In this document: in pieces, positions 34,599-43,174 of the stretch
How the letters are laid out: each line of letters starts with the position of its first letter
Position numbering within the stretch: the stretch's first letter is position 1
NCBI RefSeq assembly: GCF_039544305.1
Contig: NZ_BAABLK010000022.1
Coordinates: forward strand, 124,001 to 188,000
Direction: 5' to 3'
Length of the DNA stretch: 64,000 bases
Source of the DNA: Paeniglutamicibacter antarcticus_C
GTDB lineage: Bacteria > Actinomycetota > Actinomycetes > Actinomycetales > Micrococcaceae
Notes under the pieces: model-generated
Told to the model about the DNA's origin: nothing
Databases searched by the model: none
What the model saw: the letters and a program-made list of their open reading frames with translations, nothing else
Made by a program: the position numbers and the translations under genes

Positions 34599-36341
34599 TT
34601 AAGCGATGGAACCCAGAACGTCTCCGCGGCCAATGGCTGCGCCTGGCTCCTGGGTGCCCGGGGTGAATGACCCGGCACGGTGGGCGGTGATGTTTGATTC
34701 CATTTTCATGGCCTCGAGAACCGCCACGGTGTCACCCTCGGCCACGGTGGCACCCTCGGCGAGCACCCACTTGACGAGGTTTCCGTTCATGGGAGCCAAC
34801 AGTACCGAGGCGTCCGCCACTGCAGCCACGTTAGCAGTGGCCACGTCCATTGCAGCACCGTTTCCTCCGTGGCGAATGGCCGCCAGAAGGTTCGCCGGCA
34901 GGCCGATGTCCATTGCCTTTCCATCGACATCGATGGTCAGTGTTTCGCGTCCTGCACCGGGCTCGGCAGCGGCGATTTCCGGGGAGGCGGCCAGTTCGTC
35001 GGCAAACTCGGATTCGATCCATGTGGTGTAGACGCCGTAGCGCTCGTTGTTGGTGAAGTCGGGGTTGCGCACCACCGCACGGTGGAAGGGCAGCACGCAG
35101 GGGACCCCGGAGATGACCATTTCATCCAGGGCCACCTTGGCCCGGCGCAGGGCCTGGGCGCGGGTGGTGCCGGTGACGATCAGCTTGGCCATGAGTGAAT
35201 CGTAGTGAGAGGGAACCACGGAGTTGGTGCGGACCCCGGAATCCACCCGCACGCCGGATCCGGTGGGTGCCTCGAAAGCGGTGATGCGACCGGGGCCGGG
35301 AAGGAATCCACGGGCCGGATCCTCGGCGTTGAGCCGGAACTCGAAAGAGTGCCCGGTGGGAACCGGATCCTGCGTGAAGCTCAGCGGTTTCCCGGCAGCG
35401 ATCCGGAACTGCTCGGCAACCAGGTCCACACCGGTGGTTTCCTCAGTGATGGGGTGCTCGACCTGCAGCCTGGTGTTGACCTCAAGGAAAGAAATCAGTC
35501 CGTCGGGAGCCACCAAGTACTCGACGGTTCCGGCCCCTTGGTAACCGGCCTCGCGGCAGATGGCCTTGGCCGAGGCATGGATGGAAGCTCGTTGCTCCTC
35601 GGAGAGAAACGGGGCCGGCGCCTCTTCGACAAGTTTCTGGTTGCGGCGCTGCAGCGAGCAATCTCGGGTCCCCACGACCACGACATTGCCGTGGACGTCG
35701 GCCAGTACCTGGGCCTCGACGTGCCTCGGCCTCTCCAAGAAACGTTCGACAAAGCATTCACCGCGGCCAAAGGCCATGGTTGCCTCGCGCACCGCCGATT
35801 CAAAGGCGTCGTCGATTTCCTCGAAGGTGCGCACGACCTTGATGCCCCGGCCGCCGCCGCCGAACGCGGCCTTGATGGCCACCGGCAGCCCGAACTCCTG
35901 TGCGAAGGCACGGACCTCGGCACCTGATTCGACCGGACCGTCGGTTCCGGGAACCAACGGTGCCCCGGCACGTACCGCGATCTCACGGGCGGTGACCTTG
36001 TTGCCCAATGCCCGGATCGCATCGGGGGACGGGCCGATCCATGTCATTCCGGCATCCATGACACCTTGGGCGAAGTCGGCGTTTTCAGAAAGGAAGCCGT
36101 ACCCCGGGTGCAGTGCGTCGGCACCGCTGCGGGCGGCGATCAATAGGATCTTGTCCATGTCCAGGTAAGTTTCCGAACCGGCCGAGCCGTTCAATGCATA
36201 GGCCTCGTCGGCACGGCGCACATGCAGCGCGTCGGCGTCCGGGTCGGAGTAGATGGCAACGGAGACCAGCGAGGCGTCGGCGCAGGCGCGGGCAATGCGG
36301 ACGGCGATTTCCCCGCGGTTGGCGATCAGGACTTTCTTCAT
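34599..36341 (-). CDS. Biotin carboxylase fused to biotin carboxyl carrier domain
   Basis: 580 residues. Residues 1-445 are a biotin carboxylase (KKVLIANRGEIAVRI start; ATP-grasp FGGGGRGIKVV; VEYLVAPDGLISFLEVNTRLQVEHP). The C-terminal domain from about 510 has the biotin site EAMKM with Lys546. No carboxyltransferase gene accompanies it; it sits between the 5-oxoprolinase genes and a GntR regulator. In pxp operons of this type it may supply carboxylation for the PxpBC step, as in allophanate-like chemistry, or carboxylate another acid (inference). The start overlaps the pxpBC stop (ATGA). Confidence 0.88.
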   Translation of the reverse strand: MKKVLIANRGEIAVRIARACADASLVSVAIYSDPDADALHVRRADEAYALNGSAGSETYLDMDKILLIAARSGADALHPGYGFLSENADFAQGVMDAGMTWIGPSPDAIRALGNKVTAREIAVRAGAPLVPGTDGPVESGAEVRAFAQEFGLPVAIKAAFGGGGRGIKVVRTFEEIDDAFESAVREATMAFGRGECFVERFLERPRHVEAQVLADVHGNVVVVGTRDCSLQRRNQKLVEEAPAPFLSEEQRASIHASAKAICREAGYQGAGTVEYLVAPDGLISFLEVNTRLQVEHPITEETTGVDLVAEQFRIAAGKPLSFTQDPVPTGHSFEFRLNAEDPARGFLPGPGRITAFEAPTGSGVRVDSGVRTNSVVPSHYDSLMAKLIVTGTTRAQALRRAKVALDEMVISGVPCVLPFHRAVVRNPDFTNNERYGVYTTWIESEFADELAASPEIAAAEPGAGRETLTIDVDGKAMDIGLPANLLAAIRHGGNGAAMDVATANVAAVADASVLLAPMNGNLVKWVLAEGATVAEGDTVAVLEAMKMESNITAHRAGSFTPGTQEPGAAIGRGDVLGSIA

Positions 36342-37990
36342 GCTGTTTTTCCTTTGTGGCCGGGGCGGTCGGCGGCCTGTGGCTGGTGCGGGTTATGGGT
36401 CAACGGGTCGACAAGGACGAAGCGTATGGAGGAACCCGGGGGCATTTGGGCCGCCGCGGGCAGGTCTTCGGCAACGACCCCGGCAATCACGGGGTAGCCG
36501 CCGGTGACCGGGTGGTCGGCCAGGAACAACACGGGCAAACCGGAGGGCGGTACCTGCAAGGCGCCGACTGCAACGCCCTCGCTGGCCAGCTCTCCGGTGC
36601 GGATGCGCTCAAGCGGGCTGCTGCCGGAGGACAGGGACAGCCGGACACCCACGCGGCTCGACTCGGCCGAGGCGCTCCAGAGCTGGCTGGTCAGCCGTGC
36701 CAGTCCTTGAGTGCCGAACCAGTCATCGCGTGGCCCGGCGCTGATGCGCAGGGTGAAGATCCCGTGTTCGTCGGGCTTGGGCAACGTGGAAGGCTGGGGA
36801 TTGCCAACTACGTGGGCGCCGGTAACCGCATGAACCGCAAGGATGGCGCCGCGGGTGAGCGCGGCCGGTCCGATCCCGGACATTGAGTCGGTTGAGCGCG
36901 AGCCAAGCACCGGTGCGACGTCCAGTCCGCCGCGCACGCTCAGATAGTTACGCAACCCGGAACCTGACGGGGTCACGGTGAGCGTTTCCCCGTCAAGCAG
37001 CGCGAAGGGCGAGTCCATGCCCACCGTGCGCTCGAGGTGGAATTCGTCGGTGTCCACGGGGATGATGCGCAGCTGCGCTGTGGCCCCGGCGAGCGCCAGC
37101 ACTTGGTCGCCATGGGCCCGGATACGCAGGGTGCCTAGGAGGTTCTCGATCAGTGCGGCATCGGGGGCGTTGCCCACCAGGCGGTTGGCCTGCCTGGCCG
37201 AAGCAGTGTCGGCGGCACCGGAGGCAGAAACACCGAGGTTGCCCAGGCCAGGGCGTCCCAGGTCCTGGATGAGGGATTGCAGTCCCGGTTCCAGGATTTC
37301 CAGGTGCCTGGCGGCAGGCGTGCTCCGCGATTCCGCCGGGGCGTGCGCGGTGGATGCGGCAAGGGTGAGCGCGGAGCGCGAGGCGGTGAACTGCACACGG
37401 TCCTGCGGGCGGATCAGTGCCGGGTTTTCCCGGTCAAGGTCCCAGAGCACGGCATCGGTGTGTCCGATCAGCTGCCACCCTCCAGGGGAGGCGCGCGGGT
37501 AGACGGCTGAATAGTCCCCGGCCAGGGCGACGGCCCCGGAGGGCACCGTGGTGCGCGGACTGTCGCGGCGCGGTACTTCCAGCAGCTTGTTCTCACCGCG
37601 CAGGTAGGCGAAGCCGGGGGCGAAACCGCCGAACGCTGCGCGCCACAACTGTGAAACGTGCGCGTTGATGATGCCCTCGATACTCATCCCGGTCAGGCGC
37701 GCGACCTCGGCGAGGTCTTCGCCGTCGTAGTGCACCGGGACCTTGACCAGCGTGCCGGTGTTTTGGGGTGCCGAACCAAGCTTGAGGGTAGGAAGGGCAG
37801 CGGCGATGTCCCGTGCGCTGGCCCAGCTGTCCGTCTTGATCAAGATGGTGCTGGCAGCTGCCAGCACGTCGAGTTGTCCGGGCAGCGGGTTGGCCTCCAG
37901 CAGTGCGCCGAGGGCCAGCACCGAATCGAGGTCATCGAGCTCGACGAGCACCGATCGCGTGCCTGCGAAGTGCGTTGCGCCCACGCTCAT
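36338..37990 (-). CDS. pxpBC: 5-oxoprolinase subunits B and C fused (KipI-KipA type)
   Basis: 550 residues. The N-terminal ~210 residues match PxpB/KipI (GFAPGFAYLRGENKLLEVPRRDSPRTTVPSGAVALAGDYSAVYP). The C-terminal part from about 225 matches PxpC/KipA (EILEPGLQSLIQDLGRPGLGNLGVSASGAAD start, YLSVRGGLD and LADHPVTGGYPVIA near the end). In bacteria PxpABC opens 5-oxoproline to glutamate with ATP. B and C are separate in Bacillus and fused here. Both ends overlap neighbours by ATGA. Confidence 0.9.
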   Translation of the reverse strand: MSVGATHFAGTRSVLVELDDLDSVLALGALLEANPLPGQLDVLAAASTILIKTDSWASARDIAAALPTLKLGSAPQNTGTLVKVPVHYDGEDLAEVARLTGMSIEGIINAHVSQLWRAAFGGFAPGFAYLRGENKLLEVPRRDSPRTTVPSGAVALAGDYSAVYPRASPGGWQLIGHTDAVLWDLDRENPALIRPQDRVQFTASRSALTLAASTAHAPAESRSTPAARHLEILEPGLQSLIQDLGRPGLGNLGVSASGAADTASARQANRLVGNAPDAALIENLLGTLRIRAHGDQVLALAGATAQLRIIPVDTDEFHLERTVGMDSPFALLDGETLTVTPSGSGLRNYLSVRGGLDVAPVLGSRSTDSMSGIGPAALTRGAILAVHAVTGAHVVGNPQPSTLPKPDEHGIFTLRISAGPRDDWFGTQGLARLTSQLWSASAESSRVGVRLSLSSGSSPLERIRTGELASEGVAVGALQVPPSGLPVLFLADHPVTGGYPVIAGVVAEDLPAAAQMPPGSSIRFVLVDPLTHNPHQPQAADRPGHKGKTA

Positions 37991-38745
37991 ACGAAACTCT
38001 TGATGGCCACGCCAGCGGATCGCAGCCCGGAGCGCACGGCGGCGGCCATGGCGACGGCTCCCGCGGTGTCCCCGTGCACGCAGATGCTTTCAGCGTCCAT
38101 GGGAATGACGGAGCCGTCGATAGCGACGATGGTTTTTTCGGTGGCCAAGCGAATCATGTTCTTGGTGACGGTTTCCGGATCGTGCAGCAGCGCGTTGGCC
38201 TCGCGGCGGGAGACCAGGGTTCCGTCGGGGTTGTAGTTCCTGTCGGCAAAGGCCTCGGTGACAGGGCGCAGCCCGGCGGCCTCGGCCTTGACCAGGGCGA
38301 TGGACCCGGGCAGCAGCAGCACGGGCAGATCCGAGCCGAACGCCCGGATGGCGTCGATGACCGCTTGCGCGTGGCCTTCGTGGTGCACGATCGCGTTGTA
38401 CAGCGCGCCGTGGGGCTTGACGTACTGGATCCTTGCTCCTGCGGCGCGGGCCATGGCTTCGAGTGCGCCTAGTTGGTAGAGCACGTCGTCGGCGAGTTCG
38501 GTGGGGGAACAGTCAAGGAAGCGGCGGCCGAACCCGGCCAGGTCGTGGTATCCCACGTGCGCCCCGATGGTGATGCCGAGCTTGGCAGCGTCGCGACACG
38601 TCTGGGCAATGACGCTGGGGTCTCCGGCGTGGAATCCGCAGGCGATGTTTGCCGAGGATACTGAGGTAAGGATTGCTGCGTCGTCGCCCATGTTTCGACC
38701 GCCCATGGACTCGCCGACATCGGAATTCAGGTCGATGAATGGCAT
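37987..38745 (-). CDS. pxpA: 5-oxoprolinase subunit A (LamB/YcsF family)
   Basis: 252 residues. IDLNSDVGESMG at the start, SSANIACGFHAGDP, IGAHVGYHDLAGFGRR, YVKPHGALYN and the later EAFADRNYNPDGTLVSR are the family blocks. First gene of the minus-strand operon pxpA-pxpBC-accC/BCCP-gntR. ATG 38745 follows a GGGGG. The TTGTT-N-AACAA operator is 55 bases upstream. Confidence 0.93.
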   Translation of the reverse strand: MPFIDLNSDVGESMGGRNMGDDAAILTSVSSANIACGFHAGDPSVIAQTCRDAAKLGITIGAHVGYHDLAGFGRRFLDCSPTELADDVLYQLGALEAMARAAGARIQYVKPHGALYNAIVHHEGHAQAVIDAIRAFGSDLPVLLLPGSIALVKAEAAGLRPVTEAFADRNYNPDGTLVSRREANALLHDPETVTKNMIRLATEKTIVAIDGSVIPMDAESICVHGDTAGAVAMAAAVRSGLRSAGVAIKSFV

Positions 38746-38799
38746 CTGTGACCCCCGTCTCGTGTGGTGTGTCCCTTAAGGATGCACCATGACGAAGGA

Positions 38800-38810
38800 T
38801 TGTTCAACAA
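38800..38810. promoter_or_regulatory. Operator TTGTT-N-AACAA upstream of pxpA
   Basis: TTGTTCAACAA, identical to the site at 19113-19123 and the reverse complement of the one at 19089-19099. It is flanked by A and T to give a 13-bp palindrome around one base. Located in the promoter region of the pxp operon. Confidence 0.75.
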
Positions 38811-38900
38811 TATGTTTTCCGTTTGCGGCCGCGAAGTCCCGGGGCTACCCGCGGGGGCTTGGCCCGAGCGGTGGCGAGCTTGGCGGTAGGTGCAAGAATT

Positions 38901-39407
38901 GTGCTTGTGGACATTCAAATCATCACCACCGTTGTTGCCGGGCTGCTCTTGGTCGTTGCCGTGCTGGGCACGGTGCTTCCGGTGCTCCCGGGCAGCCTGC
39001 TGGCCATTGTCACGCTGCTTTCCTGGGGCTGGATCCTGGGCAGCCCCGCTGCCTGGTGGTGTGCGGGTATCGGCATGGCGATAGCGCTCGCCGGATGGAG
39101 CGCTTCGACGGTGCTTACCGGCAGGAACTTGGCGCGGCAAAAGATCCCACGCGGCTCCGTTGCCCTGGCCGTAGCACTGGCAGTGGTGGGCATGTTCCTG
39201 ATCCCGGTGCTGGGATTGTTCATCGGGTTCGCCCTTGGCCTGGTGCTGGGGGAGTATGGGCGACGAAAGGACCTTGGCGCGGCGTTGCGCGCCTCGGGTT
39301 CGGCGCTGAAAGCCATGGGCATCGGCGTGCTTGTGGAATTCGGCTGTGCCGCGCTTGCCTCGTCGGTGTGGATGATCGGAGTGGTGGTGCACTTCTCCAC
39401 GCGGTGA
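38901..39407 (+). CDS. DUF456 membrane protein
   Basis: 168 residues, GTG start (38901; a second GTG is at 38907). Four to five membrane helices with the DUF456 pattern AVLGTVLPVLPGSLLAIVTLLSWGW and FLIPVLGLFIGFALGLVLGEYGRRKDLGAALRAS. Function unknown. An upstream open stretch to 38823 in the same frame lies across the pxpA promoter and is not used. Confidence 0.75.
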   Translation: MLVDIQIITTVVAGLLLVVAVLGTVLPVLPGSLLAIVTLLSWGWILGSPAAWWCAGIGMAIALAGWSASTVLTGRNLARQKIPRGSVALAVALAVVGMFLIPVLGLFIGFALGLVLGEYGRRKDLGAALRASGSALKAMGIGVLVEFGCAALASSVWMIGVVVHFSTR

Positions 39408-39595
39408 AACCCGCCATTGTGCCCGCCGCCACGCATTATCTGCGATGCAGGCCACTGCGGCTTGTGAGTTTGCCAACCGAAAGCGCGAATTGAAGCGCCC
39501 GCGTGAAAATCGGACGTAGTCTCAAAATCGTAACGATTAAGATTTTTGTGGGTGTCGCTGTCCCCACGTCTGTCATTTCACTAAGGGGTAGAACC

Positions 39596-39985
39596 ATGTT
39601 GTTGGCACGTAACGCAATGCCGCTGGGCGAGGACATCTTGTTGGCACGCCACGGATCCAACATCGTGCAGATGACCCAGGACCGCAGAAACAACCTCACC
39701 CGCGCCAGGCTGGCGGACGGGCGCATCGACACCGCCTCGAACTTCCTGGTGAACCTCAACGCCATGTCCGCGGTTGCGCAGACCCCCGCCTCGCGTTTCG
39801 GCAAGGTGGCCGAGGATTACTCTGCCGACCAGCTGCCGGTTAGCCGCAAGGAAATACGCTTCATGGCCAAGCTCGCCGGAGCGTGGGCCGCGACGTCACT
39901 GGTGTTCGTGGGCGGACTGTCCTGGGTCATCTTCAAGTACGGGGATGCCGATTCGCTCATCCAGGTGATGGGCGCAGGCTACTAG
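39596..39985 (+). CDS. Hypothetical protein with C-terminal membrane helix
   Basis: 129 residues. The start at 39596 is preceded by AAGGGG. Soluble N-terminal part with many Arg/Asn (IVQMTQDRRNNLTRARLADGRIDTASNF), then one membrane helix near residues 93-115 (WAATSLVFVGGLSWVIFKY). I do not recognise it. Stand-alone gene. Confidence 0.6.
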   Translation: MLLARNAMPLGEDILLARHGSNIVQMTQDRRNNLTRARLADGRIDTASNFLVNLNAMSAVAQTPASRFGKVAEDYSADQLPVSRKEIRFMAKLAGAWAATSLVFVGGLSWVIFKYGDADSLIQVMGAGY

Positions 39986-40680
39986 GGCTGGACCCAATGC
40001 TTGCTGCTTGGATCTGAGGGTTGATGAACCCGTGGACCAGAAGATGCCGGTCTTGCCGGGTTTCGGGCGAGCCCACGCGGCCACCACGAGTGCCGGTGTG
40101 GCCGCTGGGTGGGCCAACCTTTGTCTTGCGCTTTCCCTGGCGTTGGTTGGATCCGTTCCCGGTATTTTGCCAGCTGCTTCTTGGTCTGCGCCACATCCTC
40201 AGCGAAGGCTCCACAGGTCACAACCTTGAAATCGTCCCATTTGGCATCTGGGTTTCCCCCGGTTTTCACGCTTGCCCGATGGCCAAGCCGGTGGCATTCA
40301 ACGCAACAATGACTGCGGCCGGACAAACGGTCGTTCGATTAACGTCATGGCCAATTCCCCGGCCAGGATCGCACCGGCGAGCGAGCCGAACCGCAATGAA
40401 AACCATGCTCTCCCATCATCGGCAGCACAGCGGTGAGCCACAGGAGGATAAGTGCCGCACTTCCCTTGGGCGCGCCCGTTGCGAAGCGACCCGATAGTGC
40501 GGCCCGGACCCCGGGTGGTTCCCCTGCCAAAGGGATTGCGGCGCGTTCTTTCCTTGGCCCAAGCCGTTGAATGGCGCCGTCTAAGCCGGCCGTGCACAGC
40601 CGTGCTGCAGGCCCCGGGGCAGTGCCGGGAAGCATGGGTGGGACGGTGGGGTTACTTCGAGGTGGCCTCAGCCAATGGCC
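39986..40680. other. Stretch without an intact gene, possible decayed membrane-protein gene
   Basis: About 695 bases. Short frames on the minus strand (40298-40635) hold fragments of hydrophobic sequence in two different frames: AALILLWLTAVLPMMG in one and GSLAGAILAGELAMTLIERP in another about 30 bases on. This suggests a frameshifted remnant of a membrane protein gene on the minus strand. Nothing intact is supported on either strand. Confidence 0.3.
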
Positions 40681-40920
40681 CTAGCGCCTGCGGAACGAGA
40701 AGCGCCCGATGAGCCAACCGATGAGCAGGACCGCACCCAGGAAAATCCACAACGGTGCGTTCACGTTCAGGAACAACAGATCGATGCGTACCCGCTGGCG
40801 GTTCTGCAGGATGAAGACCAGTGCGGCGATTGCCCCCAGGATGGCGACCCAGTTCTTGGCCGTCAGTCGCGAGAAGAACCCATCTGCGCGGTTCATGTCG
40901 TTTCCAGGAGTTTCGCTCAT
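40681..40920 (-). CDS. LapA-like (DUF1049) membrane protein
   Basis: 79 residues. Two membrane helices enclose FILQNRQRVRIDLLFLNVNAPLW, the LapA/DUF1049 core, and the protein ends with IGRFSFRRR. Small inner-membrane protein of unknown role in actinobacteria. It lies 38 bases from the TetR gene, same strand, downstream. Confidence 0.8.
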   Translation of the reverse strand: MSETPGNDMNRADGFFSRLTAKNWVAILGAIAALVFILQNRQRVRIDLLFLNVNAPLWIFLGAVLLIGWLIGRFSFRRR

Positions 40921-40958
40921 TGGTTCAGGCTATCGGTATATCGGCGATTGACTGGTGC

Positions 40959-41639
40959 TTAGCTGGTTGCCGGTGTTCCCAGGAGACCGGCGACGATGGC
41001 GCGCAGCCCGGTGTGGAACGCCGCATCGGCGCTATTGCGTCCGGTCGCCCGCTGGGCGTCCAATGCGTCTTCGAAATTGGGCAGTTGCCCGGCCTTCTTG
41101 CCCGGGTTGAAGATATCAAGCGGGGCGGTGGCATCAAGCGCCGAGCCAAAAATGAACGATTCGACGGCCACAATGGCCGGGACGATGTCGGCCTGGTGCC
41201 AGCCCGCCTTAGTGAAGCCTGTCGCGACTTTTTCATACATGTCCAAAGTGCGTGGGGAGCCGGTGACGGGCAGCACCGCGATCAGCGGGATCAGCGGGGC
41301 ATGTCCGGCCAGGACGTCCCGGTAGGTTTCCGCCCAGCGGAGCAGGGCCTCGGTCAAGGGAAAGGACTCGAACACCGAGGAGTCGACGTTGTCCATCACG
41401 ATTTCCTGGATCAACTGCATGATTTCCTGCTTGGATCCCACGTGGTTGTACAGGGCGGAGGGCGAGACGCCCAGTGCCTTCGCGAGGCCGGACATGGTGA
41501 GTTTGGTGTAGCCCCCGTCGTTGACGAGTTTCAGGGCGGTCCTGCCAATGAGGTCCCCGTCGAGCACCAACGAGCGCGGGCGCCCGGCCCTGCGGCGTGG
41601 CGGGCCCGGGGAGGGCGCTATTTCCTTAGGCAAGATCAA
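40959..41639 (-). CDS. TetR-family repressor of the putrescine oxidase operon
   Basis: 226 residues. The N-terminal HTH reads GGYTKLTMSGLAKALGVSPSALYNHVGSKQEIMQLI; the rest is an all-helical TetR_C-type domain. It is divergent from the putrescine oxidase gene and the palindrome at 41700-41720 lies between them, so it most likely represses that operon and is relieved by an amine. The start is a TTG at 41639, or another TTG at 41633, which has AGGA at better spacing. Confidence 0.82.
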   Translation of the reverse strand: MILPKEIAPSPGPPRRRAGRPRSLVLDGDLIGRTALKLVNDGGYTKLTMSGLAKALGVSPSALYNHVGSKQEIMQLIQEIVMDNVDSSVFESFPLTEALLRWAETYRDVLAGHAPLIPLIAVLPVTGSPRTLDMYEKVATGFTKAGWHQADIVPAIVAVESFIFGSALDATAPLDIFNPGKKAGQLPNFEDALDAQRATGRNSADAAFHTGLRAIVAGLLGTPATS

Positions 41640-41699
41640 TTCCTGACGTGGTGTACTTCACAAGAGCGTATGCCATGGTTTACGCTGTAACCAGTCTAA

Positions 41700-41720
41700 T
41701 AAATGAACGTCATTCATTTA
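41700..41720. promoter_or_regulatory. TetR operator upstream of the putrescine oxidase gene
   Basis: TAAATGAA (41700-41707) and TTCATTTA (41713-41720) are perfect 8-bp inverted arms with a 5-base spacer. The site is in the 104-bp divergent gap between the TetR gene and the oxidase start at 41744. Confidence 0.75.
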
Positions 41721-41743
41721 GTGCATCGGAAGAAGTGGAAATC

Positions 41744-43162
41744 ATGAGAACCCTTGATCGCGACGTCGTCATCATCGGAGCGGGCCCCTCGGGCCTGACC
41801 GCAGCCTACGAACTGCGCAAGGCCGGCAAGACCGTGGCGGTGCTCGAGGCGCGCGACCGAGTCGGCGGCCGCACCTGGAGCGAAGACATGGACGGGGCCA
41901 CCATCGAAATCGGTGGCCAGTGGATCTCCCCGGACCAGACCGGGCTCTACTCTTTGATCGAGGAACTGGGCATCGAGACCTTCGAGCGCTACAAGCAGGG
42001 CTCCTCCATCTACATGTCCGAAGATGGCACCCGCACCGTCTACGACGGAGCGGACTTCCCCGTCGGGGAGGCTACGGTTGCCGAAATGAACAAGCTCGTT
42101 GCCGAGATGGACCGGTTGACCGCGCAGGTCGACCCGGACGCGCCGTGGAACCACCCGCGTGCCGCCGAACTGGACATGGTCTCCTTCCACCACTGGCTGC
42201 GCACCCTCTCGGATGACGAGGTCGCTTGCAACAACGTCGGCCTGTTCATCGCCGGCGGCATGCTCACCAAGCCCGCCCACACCTTCTCCGCGCTCCAGGC
42301 GCTGCTGATGTCCTCCTCGGCCGGCTCCTTCAGCAACCTGGTTGACGAGGACTTCATCCTGGACCGCCGCATCGTGGGTACCATGCAGGGCGTCTCGATC
42401 GCCGTGGCCAAGCGCCTGGGCGATGACGTCTTCCTGAACAACCCGGTGCTCAAGCTCGACTGGTCCGATTCCGGGGTCACCGCCCACGGCACCGATATCA
42501 CGGTCAACGCCGCCAAGGTCATCATCGCCGTTCCACCGAACCTCTACTCGAGGATCTCCTACAACCCGCCGCTGCCGCGCCGCCAGCACGTGACCCACCA
42601 GCACCAGTCGATGGGCCTGGTTATCAAGGTCCACGCGGTCTACGAGACCCCGTTCTGGCGCGAGGAAGGGCTCTCGGGCACCTGCTTCGGCCCCTCGGCG
42701 ATCGTGCAGGAGCTCTACGACAACACCTATCACGGCGAAACCACCGGGACCCTGGTCGGCTTCATTTCCGATTTGCAGGCAGACGCCATGTTCGAGCTTC
42801 CCGAAGCCGAGCGCAAGGACGTGATCCTTAAGGGCATCGCCGAGTACCTCGGTCCCAAGGCCCTGGAAGCGAAGGTCTTCTACCTCTCAGACTTCGGATC
42901 CGAGGAATGGACCCGCGGCGCGTACGCCACCAGCTACGACCTCGGTGGCCTGTTCCGCTTCGGACCCGAACAGAACAAGAACGTCGGCCCGATCTACTTC
43001 TCCTCCTCGGACCTTGCCGGCGAGGGCTACCAGCATGTGGACGGCGCGGTACGCATGGGACGACGCACGGCGGCCCGCATCGTCGCAGCGGTCGATGGCA
43101 CGCAGGACGACCTAGACTACGACGGTGTCGCGTCAAGGTTCGGCACTCTCTCTAACCTGTAG
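41744..43162 (+). CDS. puo: Putrescine oxidase (flavin monoamine oxidase family)
   Basis: 472 residues. The FAD motif VVIIGAGPSGLTAAYELRKAG is at residues 7-27, followed by ARDRVGGRTW and EIGGQWISPDQT. Long blocks match putrescine oxidases of Rhodococcus and Kocuria as I recall them: GLFIAGGMLTKPAH, AGSFSNLVDEDFILD, AVPPNLYSRISYNPPLPRRQH and GYQHVDGAVRMGRRTA. The enzyme oxidises putrescine to 4-aminobutanal with release of ammonia and H2O2. The universal stress gene follows 12 bases later and the APC permease is third. Start chosen at 41744 after GAAGTGGAA. Confidence 0.88.
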   Translation: MRTLDRDVVIIGAGPSGLTAAYELRKAGKTVAVLEARDRVGGRTWSEDMDGATIEIGGQWISPDQTGLYSLIEELGIETFERYKQGSSIYMSEDGTRTVYDGADFPVGEATVAEMNKLVAEMDRLTAQVDPDAPWNHPRAAELDMVSFHHWLRTLSDDEVACNNVGLFIAGGMLTKPAHTFSALQALLMSSSAGSFSNLVDEDFILDRRIVGTMQGVSIAVAKRLGDDVFLNNPVLKLDWSDSGVTAHGTDITVNAAKVIIAVPPNLYSRISYNPPLPRRQHVTHQHQSMGLVIKVHAVYETPFWREEGLSGTCFGPSAIVQELYDNTYHGETTGTLVGFISDLQADAMFELPEAERKDVILKGIAEYLGPKALEAKVFYLSDFGSEEWTRGAYATSYDLGGLFRFGPEQNKNVGPIYFSSSDLAGEGYQHVDGAVRMGRRTAARIVAAVDGTQDDLDYDGVASRFGTLSNL

Positions 43163-43174
43163 GAGTAATCACCC

